Source: Macrosoma leucophasiata (taxonomy: Eukaryota > Arthropoda > Insecta > Lepidoptera > Hedylidae). From it: a DNA stretch of 64,000 nucleotides. The stretch is from the NCBI GenBank assembly GCA_036365455.1, contig JAWQUS010000030.1:18434001-18498000 (forward strand). Reading direction: 5' to 3'. This document shows positions 42,056-52,232 of this stretch, one piece after another. The translations under genes and the position numbers were made by a program. Every line of letters begins with the position of its first letter. The stretch's first letter is position 1. The notes below the pieces were generated by a model. It was not told where the DNA came from and made no database searches. It saw only the letters and a program-made list of their open reading frames with translations.

Positions 42056-45000
42056 CTGAAAAAAAAAAATGAAGTTCTAAATTAGTTGTCGTAAGCGTTG
42101 GTGGTGTTGGTAGCTTTGGTGACGTTGGTGATATTGGTGATGTTGGTGGCGTTAATGGCGTTGGTGGCGTTATTAGCGTTGGTGACGTTGGTGGCGTTAA
42201 TGGCTTTGGTGGCGTTGGTAGGGTTCGTAGTGTTGGTGATGTTGTAGGTGGTGGAGGAATAGCGCTAATTCAATGTATTCAGTGTTCAGCAGGGATAACG
42301 CTCTACGAAGTCGAAACTAGCCGATTGTCTCTTTCGTAGGTTCGAACGTAACAACAAAGTCTCAGGGGTCGCAACGTATCTGTATTTTGACCTCTGGTCT
42401 TTATGTAGGTGTTTATAGCCTGCAATTATCACTTAATATCAATACACTCGCTAAACCGCGGACGGACAGACAGACGGACATGGCGGAACTATAAAGGTTG
42501 TTTACTATGGCACCCTAAGCGCTCCTGCACACGGTGCCGCCAACGCGCCGCCGCCGCGCACTTACCCCTCCCTGTCTGTTTGATGTAGCTGTTCCATTGC
42601 CGACCGCGTATGAAGGTGCAAGTGCGTAACTTTTTAACTTCTAACTTTCGTACGCAGCCGGTAATGGAACAGCTACATCAAACAATTGTCTGTTGTTGTA
42701 ATGTAACTGTTTTTTTTTTTGTTTTTTTTTTTAGTTTGGCTTTATGTAGTCGGCCTGTCTCGAGACGGCACTAGTCTACTTCACCGGGCAATCGGCGAGC
42801 GCAGAGGGCGCTCCAGCCTAAATAAAAAGTTAGCGCAACTGTCTAAGGGTGACCCATTCGGGTCCGTGCCGCGGCTTATTGGCGGTGCAACTTTCGCTCT
42901 ACTCCATTCGGTTGGCACATGTAGCTGTTCCATTACCGGCTTCGTTTATAGGAGGGACAAGTGAGCGGCGGCGGCGCGGCGACGGGCTTTGCGCGGCCCG
43001 GTGGCGGCGCAAAGCCCGTCGCCGGGCCGCGCAAAGCGTGTGCAGGAGCGCTAAAAAGTAGCCTCAGTCATACTGGAACAATGGGACATCTTGCGTCTTT
43101 CATCGGCCGTTGTTCTATTGGTATTCTGTAGAAGGCATCACGGAGTACTGGGCCGAAGAATATCACATTTTCCTCGAGAAGTTCACATAAACTCCAGTGC
43201 AATTCAACAAAACTCCGCTTGTACATGTTACTTAGAAATTCGTAGAAGAAGAATTCGATCTGAAACAATAATTTTCTTTTTCAACAATTGTTTTACCTTT
43301 TTTTTATGTAATATAAGTGGCAAACAAGCACGTAGTTCACGTTGATATTAAGTGATGACTGTAGCCTATAGACACTTACACAATGACCAGAGGTCAAAAT
43401 GCAGATGCGTTGCTACTCCTGAGGCTTAAGGTGTTATGCGTCTGTGCCGGAAATTACAGGGCCGTACATTACCTCCTGACCGGAACACGATAGTGCCACA
43501 CCGCGGACACTCGGCCAAACTTGCATACAAACGCTTAATTTGGTTTCTATTACACAGACATCAATCAGTGACGTGTATTTACACGTGCACCTGTGTGCGA
43601 CCAACCGTCGCCCATAAGAGGCGAAGGGGTTGAGTGATGCGAGCAAATCGAGCGGGACGTCGAAGTGTCCATTCTATACGTAGTATTATTACATATTCTC
43701 TGATAGTGCTGAACACTGCCATTTAGCGGCAAGTAGGTATATTAGGTAATGCGGTGGTGCCTACGCCCGCGAGCTCCGTCACTGGAGTTTACCACCAGTA
43801 AAAACCTTTACCTGTCCAACTGCTCGGGTCGGGATGTGACGACCCTACCTACGAAGAGAATTCTTCCACTACTACAGTCAGTCAACCGAACAGTACTCGT
43901 AGTAAGTGCAATAACGCAAGATGGGCAGCAGCGTCCTGCGATAAATCTACCGTCACTGCGATCGCCAATTTTTATGCCAAGCTTGGCGATTATGGCATAT
44001 CCCCCATATTTGGTCAAGCAATAAACATTTTTCGGCTAATATGATGATGATGATTTTAATATATACAGGATGTTCCAGAAATCAACAATAAACCGAAAAC
44101 GGGTGTTATGAAAAGTCATGACAGTTATTATAAAAATGTGAAAAAAAATATTTGTCATGAATTTTTAATTTTATTAGGATATTAAAATTAAGGACTTTAA
44201 ATTATTTTAAAAAACATCGGAAAAACTGACATCCTGTGATGATCTTTCAAGTCCTAAGACTACAAATATAACTTTTTTGTAAAATATTTTTTCCTGTATT
44301 GTGGTCATGTCTAACCCTTCTGTAAATTACAGTTTCTTTAAATCCTTATCTCTTTAATGTCTTTGCCTTCGGCGGCGTCGTGTGACGGGTTGCTCACTTC
44401 CCTTCAAAATGGTCGAGGAGAGCAATGGCTGCCACATGCGTCATACTCGTGAACGGGTGCTGATTGTGGGGAGGTCTGTTAAGATTTGCGGTTGTTATAA
44501 CACGATATTAAACTATTGATGGGTATCTGTGTATGTGTTAATATGCCATGGACGTTCACATTATCTTTATTCTATTTTAATTCTTTTTAATAATATTTGT
44601 ATTAAATCTAAGGTTTTGATAAAAGAGCAACACGCGTTTGTTGGGTAGCGGAGTTCTTCTCAGTAGTGCCTGCACTTGGAACTCTGCTAAGTGAATGACT
44701 ATGATTATGACGAACAGATTTTTCTTTTTCTTCAATGAAGAATATATACTTTTATATACTTTTTACTGGTGGTAGAGCTCCAGTGACGGAGCTCGCGGGC
44801 GTAGGCACCACCGCATTACCTAATATACTTGCCGTTAAATGGTAGTGTTCAGCACTATCGTGTTCCGGTCAGGTGGTAATGTACGGCTCTGTAATTTCCG
44901 GCACAGAGGCATAACACCTAATGCCTCAGGAGTGGCAGCGCATTTGCATTTTGACCTCTGGTCATTGTGTGGATGTCTATAGGCTGCAGTCATCACTTAA

Positions 45001-46492
45001 CATCAATGTGAACTGCACGCTTGTTTGCAACTTTTATAACATAAAAAAATAAATAAAAAAAAATACATATCTTCGGTTTAGCTGCCTGGAGTAAGGCAAC
45101 TAATACTAGTTACTAGATTTCAGGAGTTACTAATACAAACCTTGCATTTGCGATCGATTGGAACAACGAATTGGATTGCTATATTGAGGTAATGAATAGG
45201 GTCTCTCCGACTGTACTGAACACATGACACATTCATATAAGATATAGCTCTCTTGTCATAGTACACCAAGTTTGGTCTCTCAGTACTTATATATGATACC
45301 TGTAAAAAAAGAACCATGTTAATAACTGGTGGTAGAGCTGGCGTGAGGAGATCAGAAATGAGGCGATCAGCATGAGAACAGTAACCGACATAGCCCACCG
45401 AATAGCGAAACTCAAGTGGTAGTGGGCAGGGCACATAGCTCGCAGAACTGGCGGCCGTCGGGCTAGAAGAGTTCTGGAGTGGGACCGCGTACCGTAAGAC
45501 GAAGCGTAGGCAGGGGAGGCCTGCGACGAGGTGGATTGACGACCCGGTGAAGGCCGCGGGCAATCGTTGGATGAGGGCGGCCCAGGACCGTTCGTTGTGG
45601 TAATCTTTGGGGGAGGCCCTTGTCCAGCAGTAGACGTCTTTTGGCTGAAATAATGATTATGAGAACTGGCGTAATATGCTTGGCACTTATAAAGCTTTTC
45701 AATGGGGAGAGGTGATTCAAGGATTTCGAAATCTATATAAAAACTACCTAGTGGTAGGTCACTACTACTACTATGCTGGGGTCCCGCGTTCGATTCCCGG
45801 ATGGGGGGCTATCAGAGATAACAGTGTGAAATCTTTTCTTCTCTGGTTCTATCGGGATTTTTCAATTTACTTTACTCTTTTTCACTGGTGGTAGAACTCC
45901 AGTAACGGAGTTCGCGGGCGTAGACACCACCGCATTACCTAATATACTTGTCGCTAAATGGTAGTGTTCAGCACTATCGTGTTCCGGTCGTGTACGGCCC
46001 TGTAATTTTCGGCACAGAGGCATAAAACCTTAGGCCTCAGAAGTGGTAACGCATCTGCATTTTGACCTCTGGTCTTTGTGTAGGTGTCTATAGGCTGTAG
46101 TCATCACTTAACATCAATGCGAACTGCAAGCTTGTTTGCCACTTTCATAACATTAAAAAAAAACTGGAAGTTTCCCACTACCTCGGAGTTTGATATCCCC
46201 GGAGATGTCAACAAGCTCGCCAACTGTTACATAGGCAAAAACTTAACCGGCGAATCACGGACGCAATTCTGGTCGCGTGTCTGTCTTACGCAATTTCCAT
46301 CAGGGTCACGTGTCCTGACGCGAGTTTAACATTTTTTACCCATCACAAAAAGTGCAAGGCAGCGCTAAAAAGTTTTCCCTTCCATAATATTTTAGCTACA
46401 ACATTTACCTTTTTTGCTGTTACATAGTTGACAATACAGACGGACAAAAAGCAGACACATATACAATAAAATAGTTTCAAGGTTACACACAT
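41897..46492 (-). CDS. Gene 3: secreted DUF1091-like protein, four exons
   Basis: Third, more distant member, spliced 46492-46409, 45299-45141, 43259-43074, 42055-41897; 195 residues, all introns phase 0. Exon 1: signal peptide MCVTLKLFYCICVC...VTAKK. Exon 2: VSYISTERPNLVYYDKRAIS, with MNVSC and RRD as in genes 1-2. Exon 3: IEFFFYEFLSNMYKRSFVEL, SLCELLEENVIFFGPVLRDA and ARCPIVP. Exon 4: GLYYVANMTIPVANIPANFP, ending ELKQYKQ. The join reads ARCPIVPGLYYVANMTIP, again CP..PG.Y.V.N, and FFGPVL after the cysteine is closer to typical DUF1091 proteins. Exons 1-2 match the lengths of genes 1-2 exactly. Introns are 1109, 1881 and 1018 bp. The likely role is extracellular; the function is not known. 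Confidence 0.85.
42090..42256. repeat. GTTGGTGGC minisatellite in gene 3 intron 3
   Basis: About 18 imperfect 9-bp units of the GTTGGTGRY type. On the minus strand it lies about 40 bp upstream of the exon 4 acceptor. Confidence 0.85.
42286..42446. repeat. Fragments of two older repeats
   Basis: 42286-42350 matches the inner part of the ACATCGAGC MITE ('gggataacgctctacgaagt'). 42363-42446 is an eroded 3' piece of a family A SINE. Confidence 0.55.
42520..43052. mobile_element. PIF/Harbinger-like non-autonomous element with GC-rich hairpin
   Basis: Inverted ends GCGCTCCTGCACACG and CGTGTGCAGGAGCGC, flanked by TAA on each side. An inner inverted pair, AGCTGTTCCATTACCGG-type, and a compound hairpin at 42965-43040 (GGCGACGGGCTTTGCGCGGC against its inverse) make it strongly self-complementary. 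A 3-bp TAA duplication with such ends suggests PIF/Harbinger (inference). It ends only about 20 bp from the exon 3 donor of gene 3. Confidence 0.7.
43074..43259 (-). CDS. Gene 3 exon 3
   Basis: 186 nt, acceptor ATTGTTTCAG, donor GTATGA, phase 0. Encodes IEFFFYEFLSNMYKRSFVEL to ARCPIVP. The GTATGA donor is weaker than GTAAGT but keeps the GT and the phase. Confidence 0.87.
43306..43804 (-). repeat. Family A SINE split by repeat R2
   Basis: Parts 43306-43495 and 43702-43804; the join point (CACGATAGTG|CTGAACAC) is intact in other copies. Lies in gene 3 intron 2. Confidence 0.8.
43496..43701 (+). mobile_element. CACACCGCGG repeat R2, complete, with 7-bp target duplication
   Basis: Bounded by GATAGTG at 43489-43495 and 43702-43708. 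Starts CCACACCGCGGACAC and ends ATTACATATTCTCT. This copy gives the uninterrupted order needed to reconstruct R3 at 52549/56537. Class unknown. Confidence 0.8.
43822..44058 (+). repeat. LINE 3' tail fragment with ATGATGATG end
   Basis: 'gggatgtgacgaccctacct', 'gcgatcgccaatttttatgc' and a terminal TAATATGATGATGATG. The same body is at 62985-63325 and partly at 46640-46815 and 59540-59640. The tail fits RTE-type elements. Confidence 0.6.
44379..44740 (+). repeat. Retroelement-tail repeat, uninterrupted copy
   Basis: Partner of 15091-15715; carries the unoccupied junction 'atatgccatggacgttcac'. Located in gene 3 intron 2. Confidence 0.7.
44759..45061 (+). repeat. Family A SINE, full length
   Basis: TTTTACTGGTGGTAGAGCTC head, all internal blocks, tail AAAAAAATAAATAAAAAAAA. 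One of the best copies for a family consensus. Confidence 0.85.
45141..45299 (-). CDS. Gene 3 exon 2
   Basis: 159 nt, acceptor TTTTTTTACAG, donor GTTTGT, phase 0. Encodes VSYISTERPNLVYYDKRAIS to VVPIDRKCK. Confidence 0.87.
45335..45662 (+). pseudogene. RTE LINE 3'-end fragment (gene 3 intron 1)
   Basis: Reads RNEA..MRTVTDIAHRIAKLKW and then WAGHIARRT-type sequence, followed by 'ccagcagtagacgtcttttg' and 'gaaataatgattatga'. It is 5'-truncated and opposite in strand to gene 3. Confidence 0.75.
45735..46240 (+). repeat. tRNA-derived SINE (family V) split by a family A SINE
   Basis: 45735-45882 holds the head ('gttcgattcccgg', 'ctatcagagataac'), and 46164-46240 the rest ('ctggaagtttcccactacct'). 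The copy at 37563-37757 shows the uninterrupted join. Confidence 0.65.
45883..46163 (+). repeat. Family A SINE, full length, nested
   Basis: TTCACTGGTGGTAGAACTCC head to A tail; inserted into the family V SINE, hence younger. Confidence 0.8.
46409..46492 (-). CDS. Gene 3 exon 1 (start codon, signal peptide)
   Basis: ATG at 46492-46490 (context AGACCATG). 28 residues, MCVTLKLFYCICVCFLSVCI then VNYVTAKK, donor GTAAAT. Length identical to exon 1 of genes 1-2. No clear TATA/initiator pair was found upstream. Confidence 0.85.
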
Positions 46493-46820
46493 GGTCTTAT
46501 GGAGTCGGAAGAGTGAATGTTTATTTCGAAATTTAATCGAAATTGTGAGGTTCATTTATCTCAATTGTACTTGTATTATGCTTCGCAAGAACGCTAATTT
46601 ATTTTTAGAATTAATAATGTATTAGAGTTCCGTAGTCAAATGCATGACGGGACGGGACTGGATAGGACGAGATGAGTCGGGGCGGATTGGGACGGGACGG
46701 CGTTGAGACGTGACGACCCCACCGTCCACTACTGGAAGTTTTTCTTCTACTGGAAGATAATTCTTCCACTAGTACAGTCAGTCGACCGAACAATGGCGGT
46801 CAAACCATTCCAACGGGTAG

Positions 46821-47110
46821 TTTTTTTTTATGTAATAAAAGTGGCAAGCAAGCGTGCAGTTCACATTGATTTTAAGTGATGACTGCAGCCTATAGACACC
46901 CACACAATGACCAGAGTTCAAAATGCAGATGCGCTGCCACTCCTGAGGCATTAGGTGTTATGCCTCTGTGCCGGAAATTACAGGGCCGTACATTTACACC
47001 TGACTGGAACACGATAGTGCTGAACACTACCATTTAGCGGCAAGTATATTAGGTAATGCGGTGGTGCCTACGCCCGCGAGCTCCGCCACTGGAGCTTTAC
47101 CACCAGTAAA
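46821..47110 (-). repeat. Family A SINE, full length
   Basis: Minus-strand head at 47110, A tail as a T-run at about 46821. Complete block order. Confidence 0.82.
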
Positions 47111-47127
47111 GTGAGTAAATGTAAAAA

Positions 47128-47232
47128 TGCGAGGGGTTGCAACGAATCTTCATTTCGACTTCTGGTTTTTGTGTAGATGTCTACAGGCTGTAGTCATCAC
47201 TTTTGTAGTCTTCGTCACATTAAAAAAACAAA
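47128..47232 (+). repeat. Family A SINE, old 3' fragment
   Basis: Diverged 3' end ('cttcatttcgacttctggtt', 'caggctgtagtcatcac') with an A tail. Confidence 0.6.
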
Positions 47233-47330
47233 GAAAATTATTAATATTAAATTAAGTAAATTAGATAATGCCACCAGTCTAAAGGGTAGAAAATGATAAG
47301 AAAAAGGTCGATGGTTTAATTCCGAAAACA

Positions 47331-47624
47331 ATTTTTTTTTTTTTTATGTAGTGGAAGTGGTAAACAAGCATGCAGTTCACATTGATGTTAAGTGATGACT
47401 GCAGCCTATAGACACCCACACAAAGACCAAGGTCAAAATGCAGATGCGTTACCACTCCTGAGGCCTAAGGTCTTATGCCTCTGTGCCGGAAATTACAGGG
47501 CCGTACATTACCACCTGACCGGAACACGATAGTGTTGAACACTACCATTTAGCGGCAAGTATATTAGGTAATGCGGTGGTGCCTACGCCCGCGAGCTCCG
47601 TCACTGGAGCTCTACCACCAGTAA
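47331..47624 (-). repeat. Family A SINE, full length
   Basis: Complete minus-strand copy with a T-run of 13 at its 3' end. Confidence 0.82.
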
Positions 47625-47748
47625 GTACCAGTCTGTCTTTATTATTTTTAAAATTTCTAAATTCACTCGCATGTGTGATTCCAAAAATAAAAATATGACA
47701 GATGGTAACATCTTTCTTAGACTGACTAAGGTTTTACAACTGTAAACC

Positions 47749-48154
47749 ACAATGGGTACGTTCCACTAAACGCCCGCAACGCCATCGGCCACGACCGCTG
47801 AAATTGCCATTCCACTAGCGTAAAAAGGCCGCGGGCTTTGGAGAGAATTTTATAAGTGGAACGCAAATCTGGAGCGTAGGTAATATGCTCGCAATATGGC
47901 GGAATCGAGAATTCGTTCTTTTTCGAATTTCTGCTACGTTTTGGTGAAAGCCCACTCCGACCCATCCCACCAATATTTTGTTTTCGATGTAAGCGCGATG
48001 AGGTCGCGAACAGTGACGTCATCTATGACGTCGAACGATCACTCGCGATGACTACATATTGGGTGCGTTCTACTAAATGGCCGTTCTATAGTGGAACGAT
48101 ATAGAGGGCGTAACAATCGTTGCGGCCATTTAGTAGAACGCACCCAATATGTAT
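47749..48154. mobile_element. MITE region with 30-bp terminal palindrome
   Basis: At 48053-48154 ATTGGGTGCGTTCTACTAAA and its exact inverse bound a 100-bp element. The sequence 'gggtacgttccactaaacg' at 47756 is a related end, so a larger sister element may lie to the left. Confidence 0.65.
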
Positions 48155-48391
48155 TGTACGGAATTAAGTAATTATTAGCAACTCACTCTTTCTTGTTCGC
48201 AATCACATTTTTCAATTTCCGCTTTTTTGAGTAGATAGATATAATTAGTAACAATAATTCTTTGTGAATTATCATTCTATTATTTGTTCCAAATTACATA
48301 TCTGTGTCTATATACTTACATGATTATTATAAAATAATGTCAAATGAGCTAATATAAAATAACTAAACAAATATTATATACAATGCGAATA
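48155..48391. other. No recognised feature
   Basis: AT-rich spacer. Confidence 0.3.
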
Positions 48392-48592
48392 TGGATGGTT
48401 GCAGAGGCCCAGGAAGACCAAGACTAACCTACCATGATCAAATAGGTCGAGTATCTATTTTCTGACAGTGGGGTCATAATTAATAGGAATCGGCGCGCAT
48501 GTATGAAGAGAAAGGAGGTGTAAGGATCGGGATATCTGGCGCTTTACACTCTTTGCCTACCCCGTTAGGGACCTGGTGTGAAGATATATTGT
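48392..48592 (+). pseudogene. LINE RT C-terminal tail fragment
   Basis: 'ggttgcagaggcccaggaag' reads GCRGPGRPRLTYHDQIG, as in 41180-40764; later residues are shifted. Inactive. Confidence 0.65.
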
Positions 48593-50740
48593 ATATGTAA
48601 AGGATAGAATCAATAGGCGTCGTGTTTCCATGATAAAAATAAGTAAAGTTAGTGAAGCTTGTAATTACCAATGGAGGTCGCCACGGGTAGGATGCAGAGG
48701 TAGATTAAATTCAATATAACTTGTTAGGTTCTCATAGTAGACGTGTAATATTTGAACACAATGATAAGAAAGTTGTTATCAAGCGATTGCCATATGAAAT
48801 ATTAGATTTGGGAGTGTAGGTATTTTCGTTTGGTCGAGAGGGTCGTCCACGGAGAGGTGGCCGACAGAGCACCTGATCCGCCGGCGGGGGCGGGGGTGAA
48901 GTGCGGGGAAGCGACGCGGAGGAAGCGTAAATACGCGGCGCACTTTTTTAGAGCTCATTCAGTGGCGGAGCTCGGCGTAGTAATGACTGATTATGCATAT
49001 TCACGACCAACCCCACGCATGGCATAGGCATATGAGTAGTTATCGGCTGGCAAAGCTCGCTTCAATATGCGTTACTATGAGATGGAGTATTCAAAGGAAA
49101 ATGTAAATTAGGTATTTTGTTACATACTTATCACACACACGCTGGCCTGAGGGTGTGCACGGGTTCACGACAGTGTACCGCGCGTAGAAAGTTAAGAAAA
49201 TTAAGAAATTGTAACACAACTTGTATGGAGTATTCCGATTAGAAATCTCAATTTGTATGTAGGTAGTTTCGATTTATTTGTTCACAGCTGATGTTGAATA
49301 CGATGTTTTGTATGGAGAGTGAGGTGAAAGTCGCTGTATTTTCGTAAATAAGAAAGATACCAAGCTGAAAGTTATGTACGAGATGTATTTTTGTTGCCCC
49401 CTCAGGGAAGTATATTTGTAAAACGTGTAAGTTGACTCATAATAAGGAAAACACGAATGTACATAATATTGCTTGATAAACAAAATTGTCTTTCACTCGA
49501 AAAGTAAAAGGGATAGGCAGATGCCGTTTTCGGCTTTAAGTTGGTTTTAGGTTTGGCTAGCGATAATCAATCGTGTCATAGGTGATAAGGCATGACGGAG
49601 CCCCTAAAAAATTATGTATTTCTAACAAGTAGATATTTTAGTAATGTATAGAATTAGCATTAAGATCGAATAAGTTTTGTATAAGAAATTTTGATAAATA
49701 AAGAAATATTGCGTATGAATTGTAGCAAGGCAAAGGCGGGTCGGCAGAGATGTATGACGGTTGTGGTAATTTAGACCGTATAGGCAGTCTTTTAGAGTCC
49801 TATCTCTGTTGACCCAGACCTTCGGGACTTTCCGTGTTTGGGGCGTGTCACGGGATTTCTGTATGGAGGGAGACGGTTTGGAAGCATATAAAATTCGGCA
49901 CATTTCGGTGCAAAATTGTCCTCGTTCGATTCTCAGCAAGAAAAGTGCTTCCAGACCGTGTATTGCCAGTCAAGTGAAAGTATAGAGTAGTACCAGACCC
50001 CCTGGTTCGCTAGTTAGTTATAGTACGTAGTGAAATAAGCCAGTGAATAAGTTTAGAATAGAAAGAACCATTGCAGAATTTGAAAAGTATACAGTCCGCT
50101 TTAATACGTCGATGCAGACTTGTGTTTCACTTTGGTGCAAACCAATTTGTCCTCCACAATATATATAAAATAAAGTCCTCCAACGCTTCTGTCTGTCTGT
50201 TCGAGATCAAAGGCTACTGCATGGATTTTCATGCGGATTTCAACAATTTTATTTGGAAATATATTTCAACTACAAGGAGTTGAAAATCTCTCTTTTGTCT
50301 CTCTCTATATTACGAAATAGACAATGCTACTGGAAAAACATACATAGCTAAACGAATCGTACTTTAAGAAGGCTTAAACTTAATTTTTAATTAATTTATA
50401 AATTGAATCAACAAATTGACATTATAATGATTTCCATTCTTTACGCCACTATAGTGAACTAACTTTATTATTTGAACGCAAAACTTAATTACGACGAGCG
50501 CCGCGTGCGAAAATTAGTGTGCTATAAAAAGGATTTGCGTCGCTTCCTGACTAACTTTTAGGAGCTCTTCGCACTGTTGGTTAATATATTTCAAATGTTT
50601 ATTATTATTTTTTTCAATTCTAACAGAGACTAAAGATCTGTAGGCGTATTATGTAACTCCGTGGCCATCAATTTATAAACACACTTACACTTTTTGAATT
50701 TGTGTCGTGGGTGCCGTTGTGCCCACACAACACATATATT
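48593..50740. other. Long region without a recognised gene
   Basis: 2.1 kb with no repeat family clearly matched, except 50165-50290, which resembles other dispersed repeats ('tctgtctgtctgttcgagat'). A GC-rich patch lies at 48840-48960. GCATATAAAATTCGGCACAT near 49885 looks like a TATA region, and the following 150 bp could be a 5' leader or LTR. I could not find a partner LTR or coding sequence. Confidence 0.35.
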
Positions 50741-50747
50741 ATACAAA

Positions 50748-50791
50748 CACCCGACCCGAAATATCTGTGGGCTATTTCGGGTCGGGTGTGT
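50748..50791. repeat. Hairpin ACACCCGACCCGAAATA
   Basis: A 17-bp stem on each side of a short loop at about 50750-50790, next to a family A SINE. Part of a decayed tRNA-derived SINE body. Confidence 0.6.
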
Positions 50792-50793
50792 CG

Positions 50794-51080
50794 TTTACTG
50801 GTGGAAGAGCTCCAGTGACGGAGCTCGCGGGCGTAGGCACCACCGCATTACCTAATTTACTTGCCGCTAAATGGTAGTGTTCAGCACTATCGTGTTCCGG
50901 TTAGGTGGTAATGTACGGTCCTGTAATTTCCGGCACAGAGGCATACCACCTTAGGCCTCAGGAGTAGTAACGCATCTGCATTTTTACCTTGGTCTTTGTG
51001 TGGGTGTCTATAGGCTGCAGTCATCAGTTAACATCAATGTGAACTGCATGCTTGTTTGCCACTTCGATTACATAAAAAAA
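50794..51080 (+). repeat. Family A SINE, full length
   Basis: Complete order from TTTACTGGTGGAAGAGCTCC to CATAAAAAAA. Confidence 0.82.
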
Positions 51081-51195
51081 GGCCATACAAATATTTGTAT
51101 TGCGGGGATCGAAACCGCGACCCTTCGTATCAAACGGTCGTCTCACACCGCTGTACTAAATGGGTCGTCACTTTATTCGCGTGTATTTGAAAATC
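51081..51195 (-). repeat. tRNA-derived SINE (family W) head, reverse
   Basis: Inverse of CAGCGGTGTGAGACGACCGT and of a B box GGTTTCGATCCCC. Matches 16910-16980. Confidence 0.65.
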
Positions 51196-51338
51196 CCTTA
51201 AGAAACCTCTGAACGGGACAAAATGGTTCCCTTGTTTTACAGCCATATATACTTACTTTACTTGTGTAAAAAATTTCATCGAAATCCGTCCAGTCGCTTT
51301 AACGTGATTTAGCAACAAACAGACAAACTGTTACATTA

Positions 51339-51690
51339 ATAATGGCAACCCATTATACGTCCCACTGCTGGGCATGAGTCTCTCCCCTTTTTGCGGGGAG
51401 GCCTGGAGCTTACTCCACCACGCTGCTCCAATGCGGATTGGTGGAGGTGGGTGGGTTAGTGGCCAACCCACTGTCGGATGTTTTCAAACCCATAAGGCCT
51501 CCGACAAGGTTTAACGACTACTATCTATCGATAGCAACCGGGACCGACGGCTTAACGTGTCCTCCGAAGCACGGAAACGCGCATTTAATTTGCCACCAGC
51601 GGTCACCCATCACACTACCCGACCGCGCCCGTAGTGCTTAACCGAGCAGATCGCTTACGATCTACACCAGCCGCTGGGCCATGCGCACTT
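51339..51690 (-). repeat. 5S-rRNA-derived SINE, copy S4 with 13-bp target duplication
   Basis: Flanked by AACTGTTACATTA (51326-51338 and 51691-51703). On the minus strand the head starts ATGGCCCAGCGGCTGGTG, carries GGTTAAGCACTACGGGC and GATGGGTGACCGC, and the tail ends in the AGCAGTGGGACGTATAAT block. Confidence 0.85.
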
Positions 51691-51726
51691 AACTGTTACA
51701 TTAGAATAGTAGTAAGATAAGATTTT

Positions 51727-52232
51727 TACTAGTGGTAGAGTAGAGTTCCAGTGTTGGAGCTCAAGGGCGCAGGCGCCATAGCATTACCTAATTTATCTGC
51801 CGCCGAATGTTAGTGTTCAGCACTATCGTGTTCCGGTTAGATGGTAATGTATGGCCCCGTAATAACTATCACTGAGACATAATAACTAAGGTCTCACGAT
51901 GGCAACGCATCTGCATTTTAACATCTGGTCTTTGTGTGGGTGTCAATAGACTGCAATCGTCACATAACATCAATGTGTACTTTATTTTTAAAGAAAAATG
52001 GAAAGAAAAATTTGACTTCAGGCGAGACTCGAACTCGCGACCTACTGGGAATCTAGTCCAGCCGCTCTTCCAATTGAGCTACTGAAGCCCTGCCCGATTT
52101 GTCAAATCTTTCCTTCACATCTATTGCATTGCTTTATGGTAGCAGCAGCGCCATCTATTACCAACTATGCTAGTTAGTCAATGTGTACTGCATGCTTGTT
52201 TGCCGCCATCATTAAATATAAAAAATAGATAT
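51727..52232 (+). repeat. Older family A variant SINE split by a tRNA-like repeat
   Basis: Parts 51727-51981 and 52190-52232. Carries variant blocks (GGAGCTCAAGGGCGCAGG, CCGTAATAACTATCAC) shared with 57096-57172 and 58592-58884, so an older subfamily. Confidence 0.75.
51982..52177 (-). mobile_element. tRNA-like repeat T7 with 12-bp target duplication
   Basis: Flanked by TCAATGTGTACT (51970-51981 and 52178-52189). In sense orientation it starts CTAACTAGCATAGTTGG, has an 89-bp leader, the cloverleaf (52088-52015), TTTTT and an A-rich end AAAAATAA. The target duplication shows it moved as a 196-bp unit. Confidence 0.85.

Noticed and set aside
42965..43045. CpG island or promoter for gene 3
   Set aside because: The GC-rich stretch is the hairpin of a transposable element in intron 3, far downstream of exon 1.
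43091..43345. 84-codon plus-strand frame
   Set aside because: Lies antisense to gene 3 exon 3, whose minus-strand reading has splice sites and family similarity.
49880..50070. Possible LTR or promoter (TATA-like region with leader)
   Set aside because: No second LTR, primer-binding site, gag/pol or polypurine tract found nearby; left as unassigned.
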